Shown piece by piece: positions 17,709-28,488 of a stretch of DNA of 64,000 nt. How positions within the stretch are numbered: position 1 is the first letter of the stretch; every line of letters begins with the position of its first letter. The notes beneath the pieces were generated by a model. It searched no databases and had not been told where the DNA came from. It was given only the letters and a program-made list of their open reading frames with translations. The translations under genes and the position numbers were made by a program. The DNA comes from Rahnella woolbedingensis (GTDB taxonomy: Bacteria; Pseudomonadota; Gammaproteobacteria; Enterobacterales; Enterobacteriaceae), in contig NZ_RAHH01000021.1 of NCBI RefSeq assembly GCF_003602095.1, forward strand, positions 40,733 through 104,732, read 5' to 3'.

Positions 17709-20257
17709 AATACTTCCTCCCCGTCGGCGAGTTGTGTCACCGGAATACGCTCGTCAGGGCGCGCCGGACGATGTTGCTGGCGTTCACCGACGAACTGCAC
17801 ATTCGGGTCGCGCTGGCTGCTGTTGATAAAGTGGGTAAAGCGGGTTTGCGCCGCAGGATCGTTCAGCGTTTCCTGCCACTCGCAGATGACCGATTCGCGC
17901 AGGCGTGCCAGTTCGGCTTCCAGCTGATCGTTGAGCCCGAGTTTGTTATCGATGATGACTTTACGCAGGTAGTCGATGCCGCCTTCGAGGTTGTCCATCC
18001 AGACCGAGGTGCGTTGCAGTTTATCGGCGGTGCGGATGTAGAACATCATGAAGCGGTCGAGATAACGCAACAGGGTATCGTTATCCAGATCGGCGGCCAG
18101 TAAATCGCCATGACGAGGTTTCATGCCACCGTTACCGCAGACATACAGATTCCAGCCGTTTTCTGTCGCGATAATCCCGACGTCTTTACCCTGAGCTTCT
18201 GAACATTCACGGGTACAGCCGGACACACCGAACTTCATTTTGTGCGGCGTGCGGATTCCTTTGTAGCGGTTTTCCAGGCTGATGCCGAAACCGAGGCTGT
18301 CGCCCACGCCATAACGGCACCAGGTGCTGCCGACGCAGGTTTTGGCCATGCGCAATGCTTTGGCGTAGGCCTGACCGGTTTCGAATCCGGCGTTGATCAG
18401 TTTCTGCCAGATGGCCGGTAAATCGTCTTTCTGTGCGCCAAACATCCCGATGCGTTGCGAACCGGTGATCTTGGTGTAGAGATTATATTGCGCCGCGATT
18501 TCGCCAATCGCCTGCAAACCTTGCGGAGTGATTTCACCGCCCGGCGAGCGTGGGATGACGGAATACGTACCGTCTTTTTGCATATTGGCGAGGAACACAT
18601 CATTGGTGTCCTGCAACGGCGTGTTTTGCGGCTTGAGAATATAATCGTTCCAGCACGACGCCAGCAGTGAACCGACGGTCGGTTTACAGACTTCACAGCC
18701 GTAGCCTTTGCCGTATTTATTCAGCAAATCATCATACGAACGGATGCCTTCGACGCGGATCAGGTGATAGAGCTCCTGTCGAGAATAGGCGAAGTGCTCG
18801 CACAGATGATGGTTAACTTCGATGCCCTGCTTGCTCAGCTCGGCATTGAGCACCTGCGTCACCAGCGGGATACAGCCGCCGCAGCCGGTACCGGCTTTGG
18901 TCGCTGATTTCAGTGCCGCCACGGTATGGCAGCCGCCCTGAACCGCTTTGATGATGTCGCCTTTGGTGACGTCAAAACATGAGCAGATTTGCGCGGTTTC
19001 GGGCAACGCATCGGTACCGATCACCGCGCCGCCGCTGCCCGCGTGGGCGGGCAGGATCAGCGCATCCGGATTTTCCGGCAACGCAATGCTGTTCAGCACC
19101 AGTTGCAGCAGATTGCCGTAATCACTGGTATCACCGACCAGCACTGCGCCGAGCAGCGTTTTATTATCTTCGCTGACTACCAGGCGTTTATAGAGAGATT
19201 TGCTTTCATCGAGATAAACGTAGCTGCGTGCGCCAGGCGTGCGGGCGTGCGCGTCGCCGATACCGGCCACATCAACGCCTAAAAGTTTCAGTTTGGCGCT
19301 CATGTCTGCGCCGGTGAAGGCGTTATCGCGACCGAGTAAATGGTCGGCGGTGACCTGCGCCATTTTGTAACCCGGAGCGACCAGACCGAAAGTGCGCTGA
19401 TTCCACGAGGCGCATTCGCCGATGGCGTACACGTGCGGATCGCTGGTCTGGCATTGGTCATTAATCACGATGCCGCCACGCGGAGCGATTTCTAAATCAC
19501 ACTGGCGCGCCAGTTTGTCCTGCGGACGGATACCGGTGGAGAATACGATGAAATCGACTTCGAGGAAGGTACCGTCGGCGAATTCCATGGTCTTACGGGC
19601 AGAGGTGCCGCCCTGAACAATCTGTTTGGTATTTTTTGCGGTATGAACCTGCACGCCCATGCTTTCGATTTTCTGGCGCAGCTGGCTGCCGCCCATAACA
19701 TCGAGCTGTTCGGCCATCAGACCGGGTGCGAATTCAACAACATGTGTTTCAACGCCGAGATTTTTCAGCGCGCCTGCGGCTTCCAGTCCCAGCAACCCCC
19801 CGCCAACCACAGCGCCGCGTTTGCTGCGACGGGCGCAGGATTCAATCGCATGTAAATCTTCAATGGTGCGGTAAACAAAGCAATCCTGGCCATCAGAACC
19901 GGTGATCGGCGGAACCCACGGGTAGGAACCGGTCGCGATAATCAGTTTGTCGTAATACACCGTCCGGCCGCTGCTGGAATGAATGACTTTCTCCTGGCGG
20001 TTAAGCGTAATGGCGCGTTCGCCAATCAGCACATTGACGTTGTGTTTTTCGTAGAAGCCTTCGCGAACCAGTGACAGTTCTTCGGCGGTATGATGGGAAA
20101 AATAGGAGGAAAGATGCACGCGGTCATAGGCCACGCGCGGTTCTTCACACAATACCGTGATCTCGAACTGGCCCGGTTCTGCTTTATCCAGTAAATCTTC
20201 GATAAAGCGATGGCCCACCATGCCGTTGCCTATTATCGCGAGTCTGACTTTGCTCAT
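17705..20257 (-). CDS. nirB: NADH-dependent nitrite reductase large subunit
   Basis: NirB reduces nitrite to ammonium in the cytoplasm during anaerobic growth. The 850-aa product has the family length. An FAD/NAD(H)-binding pyridine nucleotide-disulfide module (about 1-400, starting RLAIIGNGMVG) is followed by a BFD-like [2Fe-2S] region (CSCFDVTKGD ... GTGCGGCIP, about 425-475). The siroheme/[4Fe-4S] sulfite/nitrite reductase domain comes last, with TCVGSTWCRYG and CTRECSEAQGKD providing cluster ligands. A perfect FNR box and a NarL/P-type inverted heptamer lie upstream, matching the known anaerobic and nitrate/nitrite control of E. coli nirB. Confidence 0.97.
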   Translation of the reverse strand: MSKVRLAIIGNGMVGHRFIEDLLDKAEPGQFEITVLCEEPRVAYDRVHLSSYFSHHTAEELSLVREGFYEKHNVNVLIGERAITLNRQEKVIHSSSGRTVYYDKLIIATGSYPWVPPITGSDGQDCFVYRTIEDLHAIESCARRSKRGAVVGGGLLGLEAAGALKNLGVETHVVEFAPGLMAEQLDVMGGSQLRQKIESMGVQVHTAKNTKQIVQGGTSARKTMEFADGTFLEVDFIVFSTGIRPQDKLARQCDLEIAPRGGIVINDQCQTSDPHVYAIGECASWNQRTFGLVAPGYKMAQVTADHLLGRDNAFTGADMSAKLKLLGVDVAGIGDAHARTPGARSYVYLDESKSLYKRLVVSEDNKTLLGAVLVGDTSDYGNLLQLVLNSIALPENPDALILPAHAGSGGAVIGTDALPETAQICSCFDVTKGDIIKAVQGGCHTVAALKSATKAGTGCGGCIPLVTQVLNAELSKQGIEVNHHLCEHFAYSRQELYHLIRVEGIRSYDDLLNKYGKGYGCEVCKPTVGSLLASCWNDYILKPQNTPLQDTNDVFLANMQKDGTYSVIPRSPGGEITPQGLQAIGEIAAQYNLYTKITGSQRIGMFGAQKDDLPAIWQKLINAGFETGQAYAKALRMAKTCVGSTWCRYGVGDSLGFGISLENRYKGIRTPHKMKFGVSGCTRECSEAQGKDVGIIATENGWNLYVCGNGGMKPRHGDLLAADLDNDTLLRYLDRFMMFYIRTADKLQRTSVWMDNLEGGIDYLRKVIIDNKLGLNDQLEAELARLRESVICEWQETLNDPAAQTRFTHFINSSQRDPNVQFVGERQQHRPARPDERIPVTQLADGEEVL

Positions 20258-20287
20258 AATTGCCTCAATTTTAATTTTCTAAGGCTA

Positions 20288-20328
20288 AACATAACGCGCG
20301 CGAAGCGGGGGGTATTGATACAAATCAA
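20288..20328 (-). promoter_or_regulatory. FNR box and -10 of nirB promoter
   Basis: TTGAT-ACAA-ATCAA at 20315-20328 is a perfect FNR consensus. TATGTT on the - strand (20293-20288) is a plausible -10. The FNR centre (20321.5) is about 41 bases from the implied start site near 20280, the class II FNR activation geometry. Confidence 0.88.
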
Positions 20329-20341
20329 GCAGCTCCCAATA

Positions 20342-20357
20342 TACTCCTTAGGGGGTA
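20342..20357 (-). promoter_or_regulatory. NarL/NarP 7-2-7 site of nirB
   Basis: TACTCCT-TA-GGGGGTA is an inverted pair of NarL/NarP heptamers with 2-bp spacing, centred about 28 bp upstream of the FNR box centre. E. coli nirB has an equivalent site near -69.5, and here the implied distance is about -70. Confidence 0.8.
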
Positions 20358-20480
20358 TTTGACTGATTTAATTGAGTTTTTGTGTAACCTTTCGATTTAT
20401 AAACACTTTCAGGCTATTGTTCTAAGATTGGCTTTAAAAATTCTGACGATGAAGTCTTTCTAAAAACGATGAGGTAACGC

Positions 20481-21764
20481 GTGACGAAAACACCTTTGCG
20501 TACCATTAAGAATGTACGCCTGCCCGACCGGGAAGGGCTGTGGCAGATAGATATCGAAGACGGCGTGATCCGCCATATCACTTCTCAGCTGGATAATGCC
20601 GATTACGGCGAACATATTCTGGACGGCGAAGGCGGGCTGGCAATACCTCCTTTTATCGAGCCGCATATTCACCTCGATACCACTCAGACTGCCGGTCAGC
20701 CAGCGTGGAATCAGTCCGGTACCTTATTCGAAGGCATCGAGCGCTGGGCAGAACGCAAGGCGTTGCTGTCGCACGAAGATGTGAAACAGCGCGCGTGGCA
20801 GACGCTGAAATGGCAAATCGCCAACGGCATTCAGCATGTGCGTACGCATGTTGATGTTTCTGACCCCACGCTCACCGCGCTGAAAGCGATGCTTGAAGTG
20901 AAAGCCGAAGTCGCACCGTGGGTGACGCTGCAAATTGTGGCGTTCCCGCAGGAAGGCATAATGTCCTATCCGAATGGCGAAGCCTTGCTGGAAGAGGCGC
21001 TGAAGCTGGGCGCAGACGTCGCGGGCGCAATCCCGCACTTTGAATTCACCCGCGAATACGGCGTGGAATCACTGCATAAAACCTTCGCGTTGGCGAAAAA
21101 ATATAACGCGCTTATCGACGTGCATTGCGACGAAATTGACGACGAGCAGTCACGTTTTGTTGAAACGGTCGCAGCACTCGCGCTGCGCGAGAATATGGGC
21201 GCACGGGTGACGGCCAGCCATACCACGGCGATGCATTCCTATAACGGCGCTTATACATCGCGGTTATTCCGTCTGCTGAAGATGTCCGGTATCAACTTTG
21301 TCGCCAATCCGCTGGTGAATATCCATCTGCAAGGGCGGTTTGATACCTATCCGAAACGCCGCGGCATTACGCGCGTCAAAGAGATGCTGGATGCCGGTAT
21401 TAACGTCTGTTTCGGGCATGACGATGTGTTCGACCCGTGGTATCCGCTGGGTACCGCCAATATGTTGCAGGTGCTGCACATGGGCCTGCATGTTTGCCAA
21501 CTGATGGGCTATCAGCAAATTAACGACGGGCTGAAGCTGATTACGACTTACAGTGCGCGCACCCTGGATCTGGACGGTTACGGTCTGGAAACTGGCAACG
21601 CCGCCAGTTTGGTGATCCTGCCGGCTGAAAACGGTTTCGACGCGGTGCGCAGGCAAGTACCGGTACGCTATTCCATTCGTCATGGATCGGTGATTGCTGA
21701 AACTCTGCCTGCAAAAACAACGATTCATCTCGATAAAGATTATTCCGTTGATTTCAACAGCTAA
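20481..21764 (+). CDS. codA: Cytosine deaminase
   Basis: CodA hydrolyses cytosine to uracil and ammonia in pyrimidine salvage. The 427-aa product equals E. coli CodA in length and is very similar along its whole length. Metal-site residues of the amidohydrolase fold are visible: H62 and H64 in PHIHLDTTQ, the DVHCDEIDD segment (His and catalytic Glu), and the Asp of FGHDDVFD. The start is GTG 20481 after GAGGTAACGC. No codB cytosine permease lies next to it, unlike the E. coli codBA operon. It is divergent from nirB. Confidence 0.96.
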   Translation: MTKTPLRTIKNVRLPDREGLWQIDIEDGVIRHITSQLDNADYGEHILDGEGGLAIPPFIEPHIHLDTTQTAGQPAWNQSGTLFEGIERWAERKALLSHEDVKQRAWQTLKWQIANGIQHVRTHVDVSDPTLTALKAMLEVKAEVAPWVTLQIVAFPQEGIMSYPNGEALLEEALKLGADVAGAIPHFEFTREYGVESLHKTFALAKKYNALIDVHCDEIDDEQSRFVETVAALALRENMGARVTASHTTAMHSYNGAYTSRLFRLLKMSGINFVANPLVNIHLQGRFDTYPKRRGITRVKEMLDAGINVCFGHDDVFDPWYPLGTANMLQVLHMGLHVCQLMGYQQINDGLKLITTYSARTLDLDGYGLETGNAASLVILPAENGFDAVRRQVPVRYSIRHGSVIAETLPAKTTIHLDKDYSVDFNS

Positions 21765-21908
21765 CCGCTGGATAAACGATAGTAACAATTTGAAATATCT
21801 GAAAAAGTTACTGTGAAGCGTAAATAACCGTAAAGGTCTGGCGCTCGGCGTAAAGGCTCTTTAGAATCAGTGAGATCTGTTGTTTGTTTTTTCTGGAAAG
21901 GAATTGTC

Positions 21909-22475
21909 ATGTTTAAACGTACTTTGGTGGCCTTAACTGCGCTGCTTTCTCTGACGGCAATGTCGCCGGTTTTTGCTGCCGGACAAACCCACGTCATGCT
22001 GACCACTTCAGCAGGGAATATCGAACTGGAACTCGACAGTGCTAAGGCACCGGTTTCCGTGAAGAATTTCGTTGATTACGCCCAGAGCGGATATTACAAC
22101 AACACCATTTTCCACCGCGTGATCCCAGGCTTTATGGTTCAGGGCGGCGGTTTTACTGCGGACATGCAGCAGAAAGCGACCAAAGAGCCTATCAAAAACG
22201 AAGCCGACAACGGCCTGCGTAACCTGCGCGGTACCGTCGCGATGGCGCGTACAGCGGATAAAGACAGCGCGACCAGCCAGTTCTTCATCAACGTGGCGGA
22301 TAACGCCTTCCTGGATCACGGTCAGCGTGATTTCGGTTATGCAGTATTCGGTAAAGTGATTAAAGGTATGGATGTGGTAGACAAAATGTCACAGGTGAAA
22401 ACGGACAACGTTGGGCCTTATCAGAACGTGCCGACCACACCGATTGTGATTTTGTCTGCGAAAGTGCTGCCTTAA
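21909..22475 (+). CDS. ppiA: Periplasmic peptidyl-prolyl isomerase A (cyclophilin)
   Basis: PpiA catalyses cis-trans isomerisation of X-Pro bonds in the periplasm. The start at 21909 ([15 protein letters not shown]) follows GGAAAGG and gives 188 aa with a signal peptide cleaved after PVFAA. The cyclophilin core has [22 protein letters not shown] and [12 protein letters not shown]. coli PpiA is 190 aa. Thirteen upstream in-frame codons lack conservation. A strong terminator follows. Confidence 0.96.
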   Translation: MFKRTLVALTALLSLTAMSPVFAAGQTHVMLTTSAGNIELELDSAKAPVSVKNFVDYAQSGYYNNTIFHRVIPGFMVQGGGFTADMQQKATKEPIKNEADNGLRNLRGTVAMARTADKDSATSQFFINVADNAFLDHGQRDFGYAVFGKVIKGMDVVDKMSQVKTDNVGPYQNVPTTPIVILSAKVLP

Positions 22476-22513
22476 TTTTTTAGCCTTGCAGTTCCTTTCC
22501 GAAGTAGAAGATG

Positions 22514-22539
22514 AAGCCTCCGCCAGCCGGAGGCTTTTT
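22514..22539 (+). terminator. Terminator after ppiA
   Basis: AAGCCTCCG (22514-22522) and CGGAGGCTT (22528-22536) form a perfect 9-bp stem with a 5-base loop, followed by a T-run to 22539. Confidence 0.93.
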
Positions 22540-22629
22540 CTTGCCCATTTTATGCCCCTTTCTTGACGCCCATCCCGCTGACTAATAGGTTTTAAAGAAC
22601 GCCCCGCGTCCACTTTCAAGGAAAATGAA

Positions 22630-24153
22630 ATGAGTGAAGCCCGTCTGATTGCAAAAGCCATGAATGAAGGCAAACCGGTGCAGGATCTGGTGATCCTCCC
22701 TGCGCTGGCCAACCGCCACGGATTGATTACCGGCGCGACCGGTACCGGCAAAACGGTCACGTTGCAAAGAATGGCCGAGCAGTTTTCCCGCATCGGCATT
22801 CCGGTGTTTCTGGCGGATGTGAAAGGCGATCTGTCCGGCATCGGCGCAGAAGGCGTTCCCTCGGAAAAACTCAATGCCCGGCTTGCCGGTATTGGCGTCA
22901 CCGGCTGGCAGCCACAGGCGTGCAGCATGATCCCGTGGGATATTTTTGGTGAGAAAGGACATCCGATCCGCGCCACGATTTCCGATCTGGGTCCGTTGCT
23001 GCTGGCGCGATTGCTGGATCTGAATGAGGTGCAAAGCGGGGTATTGCAGCTGGTCTTTAAGATTGCCGACGACAATGGTCTGCTGCTGCTCGACATGAAA
23101 GATTTACGCGCGATGGTGCAGTTTACCGGTGATAACGCGAAACAGTTCCAGACGCAGTACGGCAATATCTCCTCTGCTTCCATCGGCGCCATCCAGCGCG
23201 GACTGCTGACGCTGGAAGGTCAGGGTGCCAACCAGTTCTTCGGCGAGCCGATGCTCGACATCAATGACCTGATGAAAACCGACAAGAATGGTTACGGCAT
23301 TATCAATCTGCTGGCGGCGGATAAGCTCATCAATCAGCCGAAGCTCTATTCTGTTTTCCTGTTGTGGCTGCTGGCAGAACTGTTTGAACATCTGCCGGAA
23401 GTGGGTGACCCGGAACAGCCTAAGCTGGTGTTCTTCTTCGATGAAGCGCATTTGCTGTTTAACGACGCCCCGCAGGCGTTGCTGACCAAAATAGAGCAGG
23501 TGGTGCGCCTGATCCGCTCCAAAGGGGTGGGCATCTATTTCGTGACTCAGAATCCGCTGGATATTCCCGACAGCGTGCTCGGACAACTGGGCAACCGGGT
23601 ACAACATGCCCTGCGCGCGTTTACGCCGCGGGATCAAAAAGCGGTGAAAGCGGCGGCACAAACCCTGCGGGCGAATCCGGCTTTCGATGCAGAAACCGCG
23701 ATTACCGAACTTGGCGTCGGCGAAGCGCTGGTGTCATTCCTCGATGAAAAGGGCCGTCCCGAAGTGGTTCAGCGTGCAATGGTCATCGCGCCGGAATCCA
23801 AAATGGGCATGCTGGGCGAAGATGAACGTAACAAAGCGATTAATCAGTCGCCGCTGTATGGCCGTTATGAAGACAGTATCGACCGTGAATCTGCTTACGA
23901 GAAAATTACCGCTCAGGGATTTGGTACGGTCAACACACCGCAGCAAACAGGTACGCAAAAACCGGCAGAAGAGACTTCTTCCGGCGGCGGGCTGATGGGC
24001 GGGTTAAATGAAATTCTGTTCGGGAGCACGGGTCCGCGCGGAGGTAAACGCGACGGTGTGGTGCAGGTGGCTGCCAAAAGTATGGCGCGTGATTTAGGCC
24101 GCCAGATCCTGCGCGGCGTACTCGGCTCGATTATGGGCGGACGGAAAAAGTAA
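22630..24153 (+). CDS. yjgR: YjgR, HerA-like P-loop ATPase (DUF853)
   Basis: A 507-aa cytoplasmic P-loop NTPase of the HerA/FtsK-like DUF853 family, very close to E. coli YjgR (500 aa). The Walker A motif GATGTGKT lies near residues 35-42; the Walker B-type segment [12 protein letters not shown] is near 265-276, followed by a [17 protein letters not shown] sensor region. A Gly-rich C-terminal tail ([16 protein letters not shown] ... GSIMGGRKK) is typical. The cellular role is not established. It is a single gene with terminators on both sides; in E. coli it lies elsewhere, so its position here differs. Confidence 0.93.
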   Translation: MSEARLIAKAMNEGKPVQDLVILPALANRHGLITGATGTGKTVTLQRMAEQFSRIGIPVFLADVKGDLSGIGAEGVPSEKLNARLAGIGVTGWQPQACSMIPWDIFGEKGHPIRATISDLGPLLLARLLDLNEVQSGVLQLVFKIADDNGLLLLDMKDLRAMVQFTGDNAKQFQTQYGNISSASIGAIQRGLLTLEGQGANQFFGEPMLDINDLMKTDKNGYGIINLLAADKLINQPKLYSVFLLWLLAELFEHLPEVGDPEQPKLVFFFDEAHLLFNDAPQALLTKIEQVVRLIRSKGVGIYFVTQNPLDIPDSVLGQLGNRVQHALRAFTPRDQKAVKAAAQTLRANPAFDAETAITELGVGEALVSFLDEKGRPEVVQRAMVIAPESKMGMLGEDERNKAINQSPLYGRYEDSIDRESAYEKITAQGFGTVNTPQQTGTQKPAEETSSGGGLMGGLNEILFGSTGPRGGKRDGVVQVAAKSMARDLGRQILRGVLGSIMGGRKK

Positions 24154-24172
24154 TCACTTCATCTGATAATAC

Positions 24173-24209
24173 GCAGGAGCTGAAACGGATCAGCTTCTGC
24201 CTACTTTTT
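24173..24209 (+). terminator. Terminator after yjgR
   Basis: An 11-bp stem, GCAGGAGCTGA (24173-24183) and TCAGCTTCTGC (24190-24200), with one G-T wobble and a 6-base loop is followed by a T-run at 24205-24209. Confidence 0.88.
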
Positions 24210-24399
24210 CCTGTCTGGCCTCTCACAATTTTGTGCACAAACGCAGGGCAGACATTATTTTATGTCTTATGAAGCACGTTGTTGCCCACCATTCTGATGC
24301 AAAACTACTCAACTTGAAGGCTGTCACATTTTTCATCTGCCGTGATTTGTAGGCTGAATTGTTTTTGGGCTAAATCAATTCAGCAAAAAAGGAATGAAG

Positions 24400-25605
24400 A
24401 TGAAGAAACTACTCGTCACTGGGATCGTTATGGGACTTTTTTCGTGGCAGGCTACGGCACAAATTATTGTGCTGACAGATGCTGAAGCCGGTACTGAACT
24501 GGGGAACTGGAAGACAGATAACAAGAAGCTGAACATTGCGGGTACCGATTTCAGCATCGAACAAAAAGTCCTGCACGGCGGTAAGCAGGAAGGGTCAAAG
24601 GTCATCACTATTACCAGTAAAGGGCTGACTATCGCCCTGAGCCCGACCCGTGGCATGGATTTGCTGCACGTTACTGGCGATAATATCCGTCTGGGCTGGG
24701 ATTCACCGGTCCAGGAAGTGGTGAATCCGGCTTATATCAATCTGGAAAGCCGTAACGGCGTGGGCTGGCTGGAAGGTTTCAACGAAATGATGGTGCGTTG
24801 CGGCTTCGAATGGACCGGGCATCCGGTTACCGCCGACGGCATGATTTATACGCTCCATGGCCGCGCCGGGAATACTCCGGCCTCGAAGGTGGAGATTGAG
24901 ATTGCTGATAAAGCGCCGCATGAAATCACCGTCCGCGGTTTGCTGAAGGAGGACACTTTTAAAAAGGCGAAGCTGGAAACCTGGACTGAGCTGCGTTACG
25001 TCCCCGGCAGCCATTCTTGGACTATTCACGACACCCTGACCAACCAGTCTGATTATCCGCACGACTACCAGATTATCTATCACAGCAACTTTAGTCAGCC
25101 GATCCTGGAAGAGGGCGCCCGTTTCATCGCGCCGCTGAAATCGATTTCTCCGTTCAACGAGTACGCCAAAAAAGGACTGAACGACTGGCAGACTTACGCC
25201 GGGCCAACCAAAGGCTTCGATGAGATGGTCTTCAATATGGTGCCGTTATCCGATGCGCAGGGCAAAACCATTGCCGGTGTGGTCAACAAAGCGGGAAATA
25301 AAGGGGCATCGATTGAATTTGATACCCATCAGTTGCCGCTGCTGACGCTGTGGAAAAACACCGACACCCTGAAACAGGGCTATGTAACCGGTATTGAACC
25401 GGGTACGAATTACGCCTATCCGGTGACTATCGAACGTGAACAGGGACGGGTAAAACAGCTGCAGCCTGGACAGAGCACCGTGTTTGAACTGAAATACTCT
25501 CTGCTGCCAGATGCCAAAGCGGTACAACAGTTGGAAGAACGGGTGAAAACCTTGCAGGCAGACCACAAAACAGAGGTCAGCGACAAACCTATCGCTGTTG
25601 AATAA
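24400..25605 (+). CDS. Periplasmic aldose 1-epimerase-like protein (DUF4432)
   Basis: A 401-aa secreted protein with a clear signal peptide (residues 1-20, ending ATA|QII). The mature part has the galactose-mutarotase-like beta-sandwich of the DUF4432 aldose-epimerase family, including SPTRGMDLLHV, GWLEGFNEMMVRCG, LHGRAGNTPASKV, YHSNFSQPIL and TGIEPGTNYAYP. The substrate is unknown. ATG 24400 is preferred to 24394 because GGA then stands 6 bases before the start. It stands alone between two terminators, so the context gives no pathway clue. A link to sugar anomer conversion in the periplasm is inferred from the family only. Confidence 0.78.
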   Translation: MKKLLVTGIVMGLFSWQATAQIIVLTDAEAGTELGNWKTDNKKLNIAGTDFSIEQKVLHGGKQEGSKVITITSKGLTIALSPTRGMDLLHVTGDNIRLGWDSPVQEVVNPAYINLESRNGVGWLEGFNEMMVRCGFEWTGHPVTADGMIYTLHGRAGNTPASKVEIEIADKAPHEITVRGLLKEDTFKKAKLETWTELRYVPGSHSWTIHDTLTNQSDYPHDYQIIYHSNFSQPILEEGARFIAPLKSISPFNEYAKKGLNDWQTYAGPTKGFDEMVFNMVPLSDAQGKTIAGVVNKAGNKGASIEFDTHQLPLLTLWKNTDTLKQGYVTGIEPGTNYAYPVTIEREQGRVKQLQPGQSTVFELKYSLLPDAKAVQQLEERVKTLQADHKTEVSDKPIAVE

Positions 25606-25615
25606 TCCGAGTTTA

Positions 25616-25641
25616 GGGCGCGCAGTCCGGCGCCCTTTTTT
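25616..25641 (+). terminator. Terminator after DUF4432 gene
   Basis: GGGCGC (25616-25621) and GCGCCC (25630-25635) form a 6-bp stem with an 8-base loop, followed by six Ts. Confidence 0.88.
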
Positions 25642-25701
25642 CTCTGTCTATACTTAACTCCACAAGGTATGTGCCCGAATGGCGCTACCCAGGGAGGAAA
25701 T

Positions 25702-25872
25702 ATGGCGAAGAAACTGACACTCAGACAGCAGGAAAAACTCTTTCGCGAACGTCAGCGGCAGAACTTTCAGGCCAGCAGCGCGCTGGATGGCCTTGAGGTG
25801 GAAGTCGTGTCTCTGGACAACGAGAAAATCGTACAGCGTCTGGCCGAACTGAGGGGGCACTATGAACGATAA
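25702..25872 (+). CDS. yhfG: YhfG/FicA antitoxin
   Basis: A 56-aa protein similar to E. coli YhfG (55 aa), the small antitoxin FicA that inhibits the Fic adenylyltransferase by occupying its active-site cleft. The start at 25702 follows AGGGAGG; the sequence starts MAKKLTLRQQEKL and ends RLAELRGHYER, matching the family C-terminus. The last 11 bases overlap fic, so antitoxin and toxin are translationally coupled with the antitoxin first, as in type II-like FicTA modules. Confidence 0.92.
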   Translation: MAKKLTLRQQEKLFRERQRQNFQASSALDGLEVEVVSLDNEKIVQRLAELRGHYER

Positions 25873-26464
25873 ACTCGTGGCAGGTGCAGATCCTTATTAC
25901 TATCCCGGTATCAATGTCCTGAAAAATTCTCTCGAAATCCGCGAAGCCCACCGCCTGCTACAGGCCGAACTGGCCTTTACGGCATTGCGGGCTGCGGCGA
26001 TGCCACTCGGTCCTGCCGTGATGGGATTGCCACACCTTTGCGCCATCCACCTGTCGCTTTTTCAGGATATTTATCCGTGGGCAGGGGAATTTCGTGAAAT
26101 CGACATCTACAAAGACGATACCCAGTTTTGTCATTTCGAATACATCGAAAATGAAGGCAACGCGCTGATGCAGGAGCTTGATGAAGAAGAGTTTCTGGTC
26201 GGATTGCCGCTGGATAAGTTTGCGGAGAGGCTGGCGCATTACTATACCGGCCTGAATCTGCTGCATCCGTTCCGCGAAGGCAACGGGCGTGTGCTGAGGA
26301 TTTTTGTCGAGCAGCTGGTTATCCACGCCGGTTATGACATTGACTGGTCGAGAATCAGCCGTGAAAGCTGGCTGGCCGCCAATAAAACCGCAGTGTTTGG
26401 CGATGAAACCGATCTGGTGGCGATTTTTAACACGGTCATCAGCGAGATTGCAGAAGAACATTGA
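25862..26464 (+). CDS. fic: Fic family protein adenylyltransferase
   Basis: Fic proteins transfer AMP from ATP to hydroxyl side chains of target proteins; bacterial FicT toxins of this type can AMPylate DNA gyrase and topoisomerase IV. The 200-aa product has the E. coli Fic length and layout. The active-site motif HPFREGNGR spans residues 135-143, a complete HPFx(D/E)GNGR with catalytic His135. The flap region with DIYKDDTQFCHFEYIE is also present. No inhibitory (S/T)xxxE(G/N) helix is obvious in the protein itself, consistent with inhibition by the separate YhfG. It lies upstream of pabA as in E. coli. Confidence 0.94.
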   Translation: MNDKLVAGADPYYYPGINVLKNSLEIREAHRLLQAELAFTALRAAAMPLGPAVMGLPHLCAIHLSLFQDIYPWAGEFREIDIYKDDTQFCHFEYIENEGNALMQELDEEEFLVGLPLDKFAERLAHYYTGLNLLHPFREGNGRVLRIFVEQLVIHAGYDIDWSRISRESWLAANKTAVFGDETDLVAIFNTVISEIAEEH

Positions 26465-26539
26465 TCGACAAAATACTGAGCCCAGGCTGAAAAATGCGTA
26501 GAATTGCCCGGTAAATTTTCGACTTTTACCGGGAACACT

Positions 26540-27115
26540 ATGCTGCTGCTGATCGACAACTACGACTCTTTCACCTACAACCTCTATCAGTATTTTTGCG
26601 AGCTGGGCGCAGAGGTGAAAGTGATGCGTAACGATCAGCTGACGCTGACCGATATTGAGCAACTTGCCCCGTCGCATCTGGTGATTTCTCCCGGCCCCTG
26701 CACGCCAGATCAGGCGGGCATTTCCCTGCAGGCCATTACTCATTTTTCCGGTAGTCTGCCGATCCTCGGCGTCTGCCTCGGGCATCAGGCGATGGCGCAG
26801 GCATTTGGCGCAAAAATCGTGCGGGCGCGTCAGGCAGTCCACGGCAAAACATCGCCAGTCCGCCATACCGGTCAGAGCGTATTTACCGGGCTGAATAACC
26901 CGCTGACCGTCACCCGCTACCATTCGCTGGTGGTCGCACCACAAACGTTGCCGGACTGTTTTGATGTCACCGCCTGGACAGAGCGGGAAGGCGGGCGCGA
27001 CGAAATTATGGGCATCATGCACAAAACGTTGCCGCTGCATGGGGTTCAGTTCCATCCGGAAAGCATCCTGAGCGAGCAGGGACATCAGCTTCTGGATAAT
27101 TTCCTTAAAATCTAA
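26540..27115 (+). CDS. pabA: Aminodeoxychorismate synthase, glutaminase subunit
   Basis: PabA is the class I glutamine amidotransferase that supplies ammonia to PabB for 4-amino-4-deoxychorismate, the p-aminobenzoate/folate precursor. The start at 26540 gives [15 protein letters not shown] and 191 aa (E. coli 187); an upstream in-frame extension is not conserved. Active-site Cys79 is in GVCLGHQ, and the His/Glu pair is in GVQFHPESI. The oxyanion motif SPGPCTP is also visible. A small sequence difference from E. coli is the [12 protein letters not shown] loop. Confidence 0.96.
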   Translation: MLLLIDNYDSFTYNLYQYFCELGAEVKVMRNDQLTLTDIEQLAPSHLVISPGPCTPDQAGISLQAITHFSGSLPILGVCLGHQAMAQAFGAKIVRARQAVHGKTSPVRHTGQSVFTGLNNPLTVTRYHSLVVAPQTLPDCFDVTAWTEREGGRDEIMGIMHKTLPLHGVQFHPESILSEQGHQLLDNFLKI

Positions 27116-27194
27116 TCATTTAATAACGAGTTAATATCGCTGCAAAAATTACTTACCCATCAGGTGCGATTTCTGTTTGCCTGCGTGTGATTTT

Positions 27195-27222
27195 TTATGC
27201 ATATTTTGTGATTATATTTTCA
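27195..27222 (+). promoter_or_regulatory. Candidate ARG boxes upstream of argD
   Basis: TGATTATATTTTCA (27209-27222) keeps the TGA...TTCA core of the ArgR operator consensus, and an A/T-rich partial copy (around 27195-27208) lies just before it. ArgR operators usually occur as adjacent pairs near the promoter, and argD is ArgR-controlled in E. coli. By-eye match only. Confidence 0.5.
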
Positions 27223-27237
27223 TATCACTCTCAGTAA

Positions 27238-28464
<1,227 letters not shown>

Positions 28465-28488
28465 TCCCTGCGACCCCGCCAGGATAAG

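Noticed and set aside
25958..27085. 375-codon - strand frame over fic and pabA
   Set aside because: Antisense of two conserved genes, composition typical of shadow frames (rich in Arg, His, Gln).
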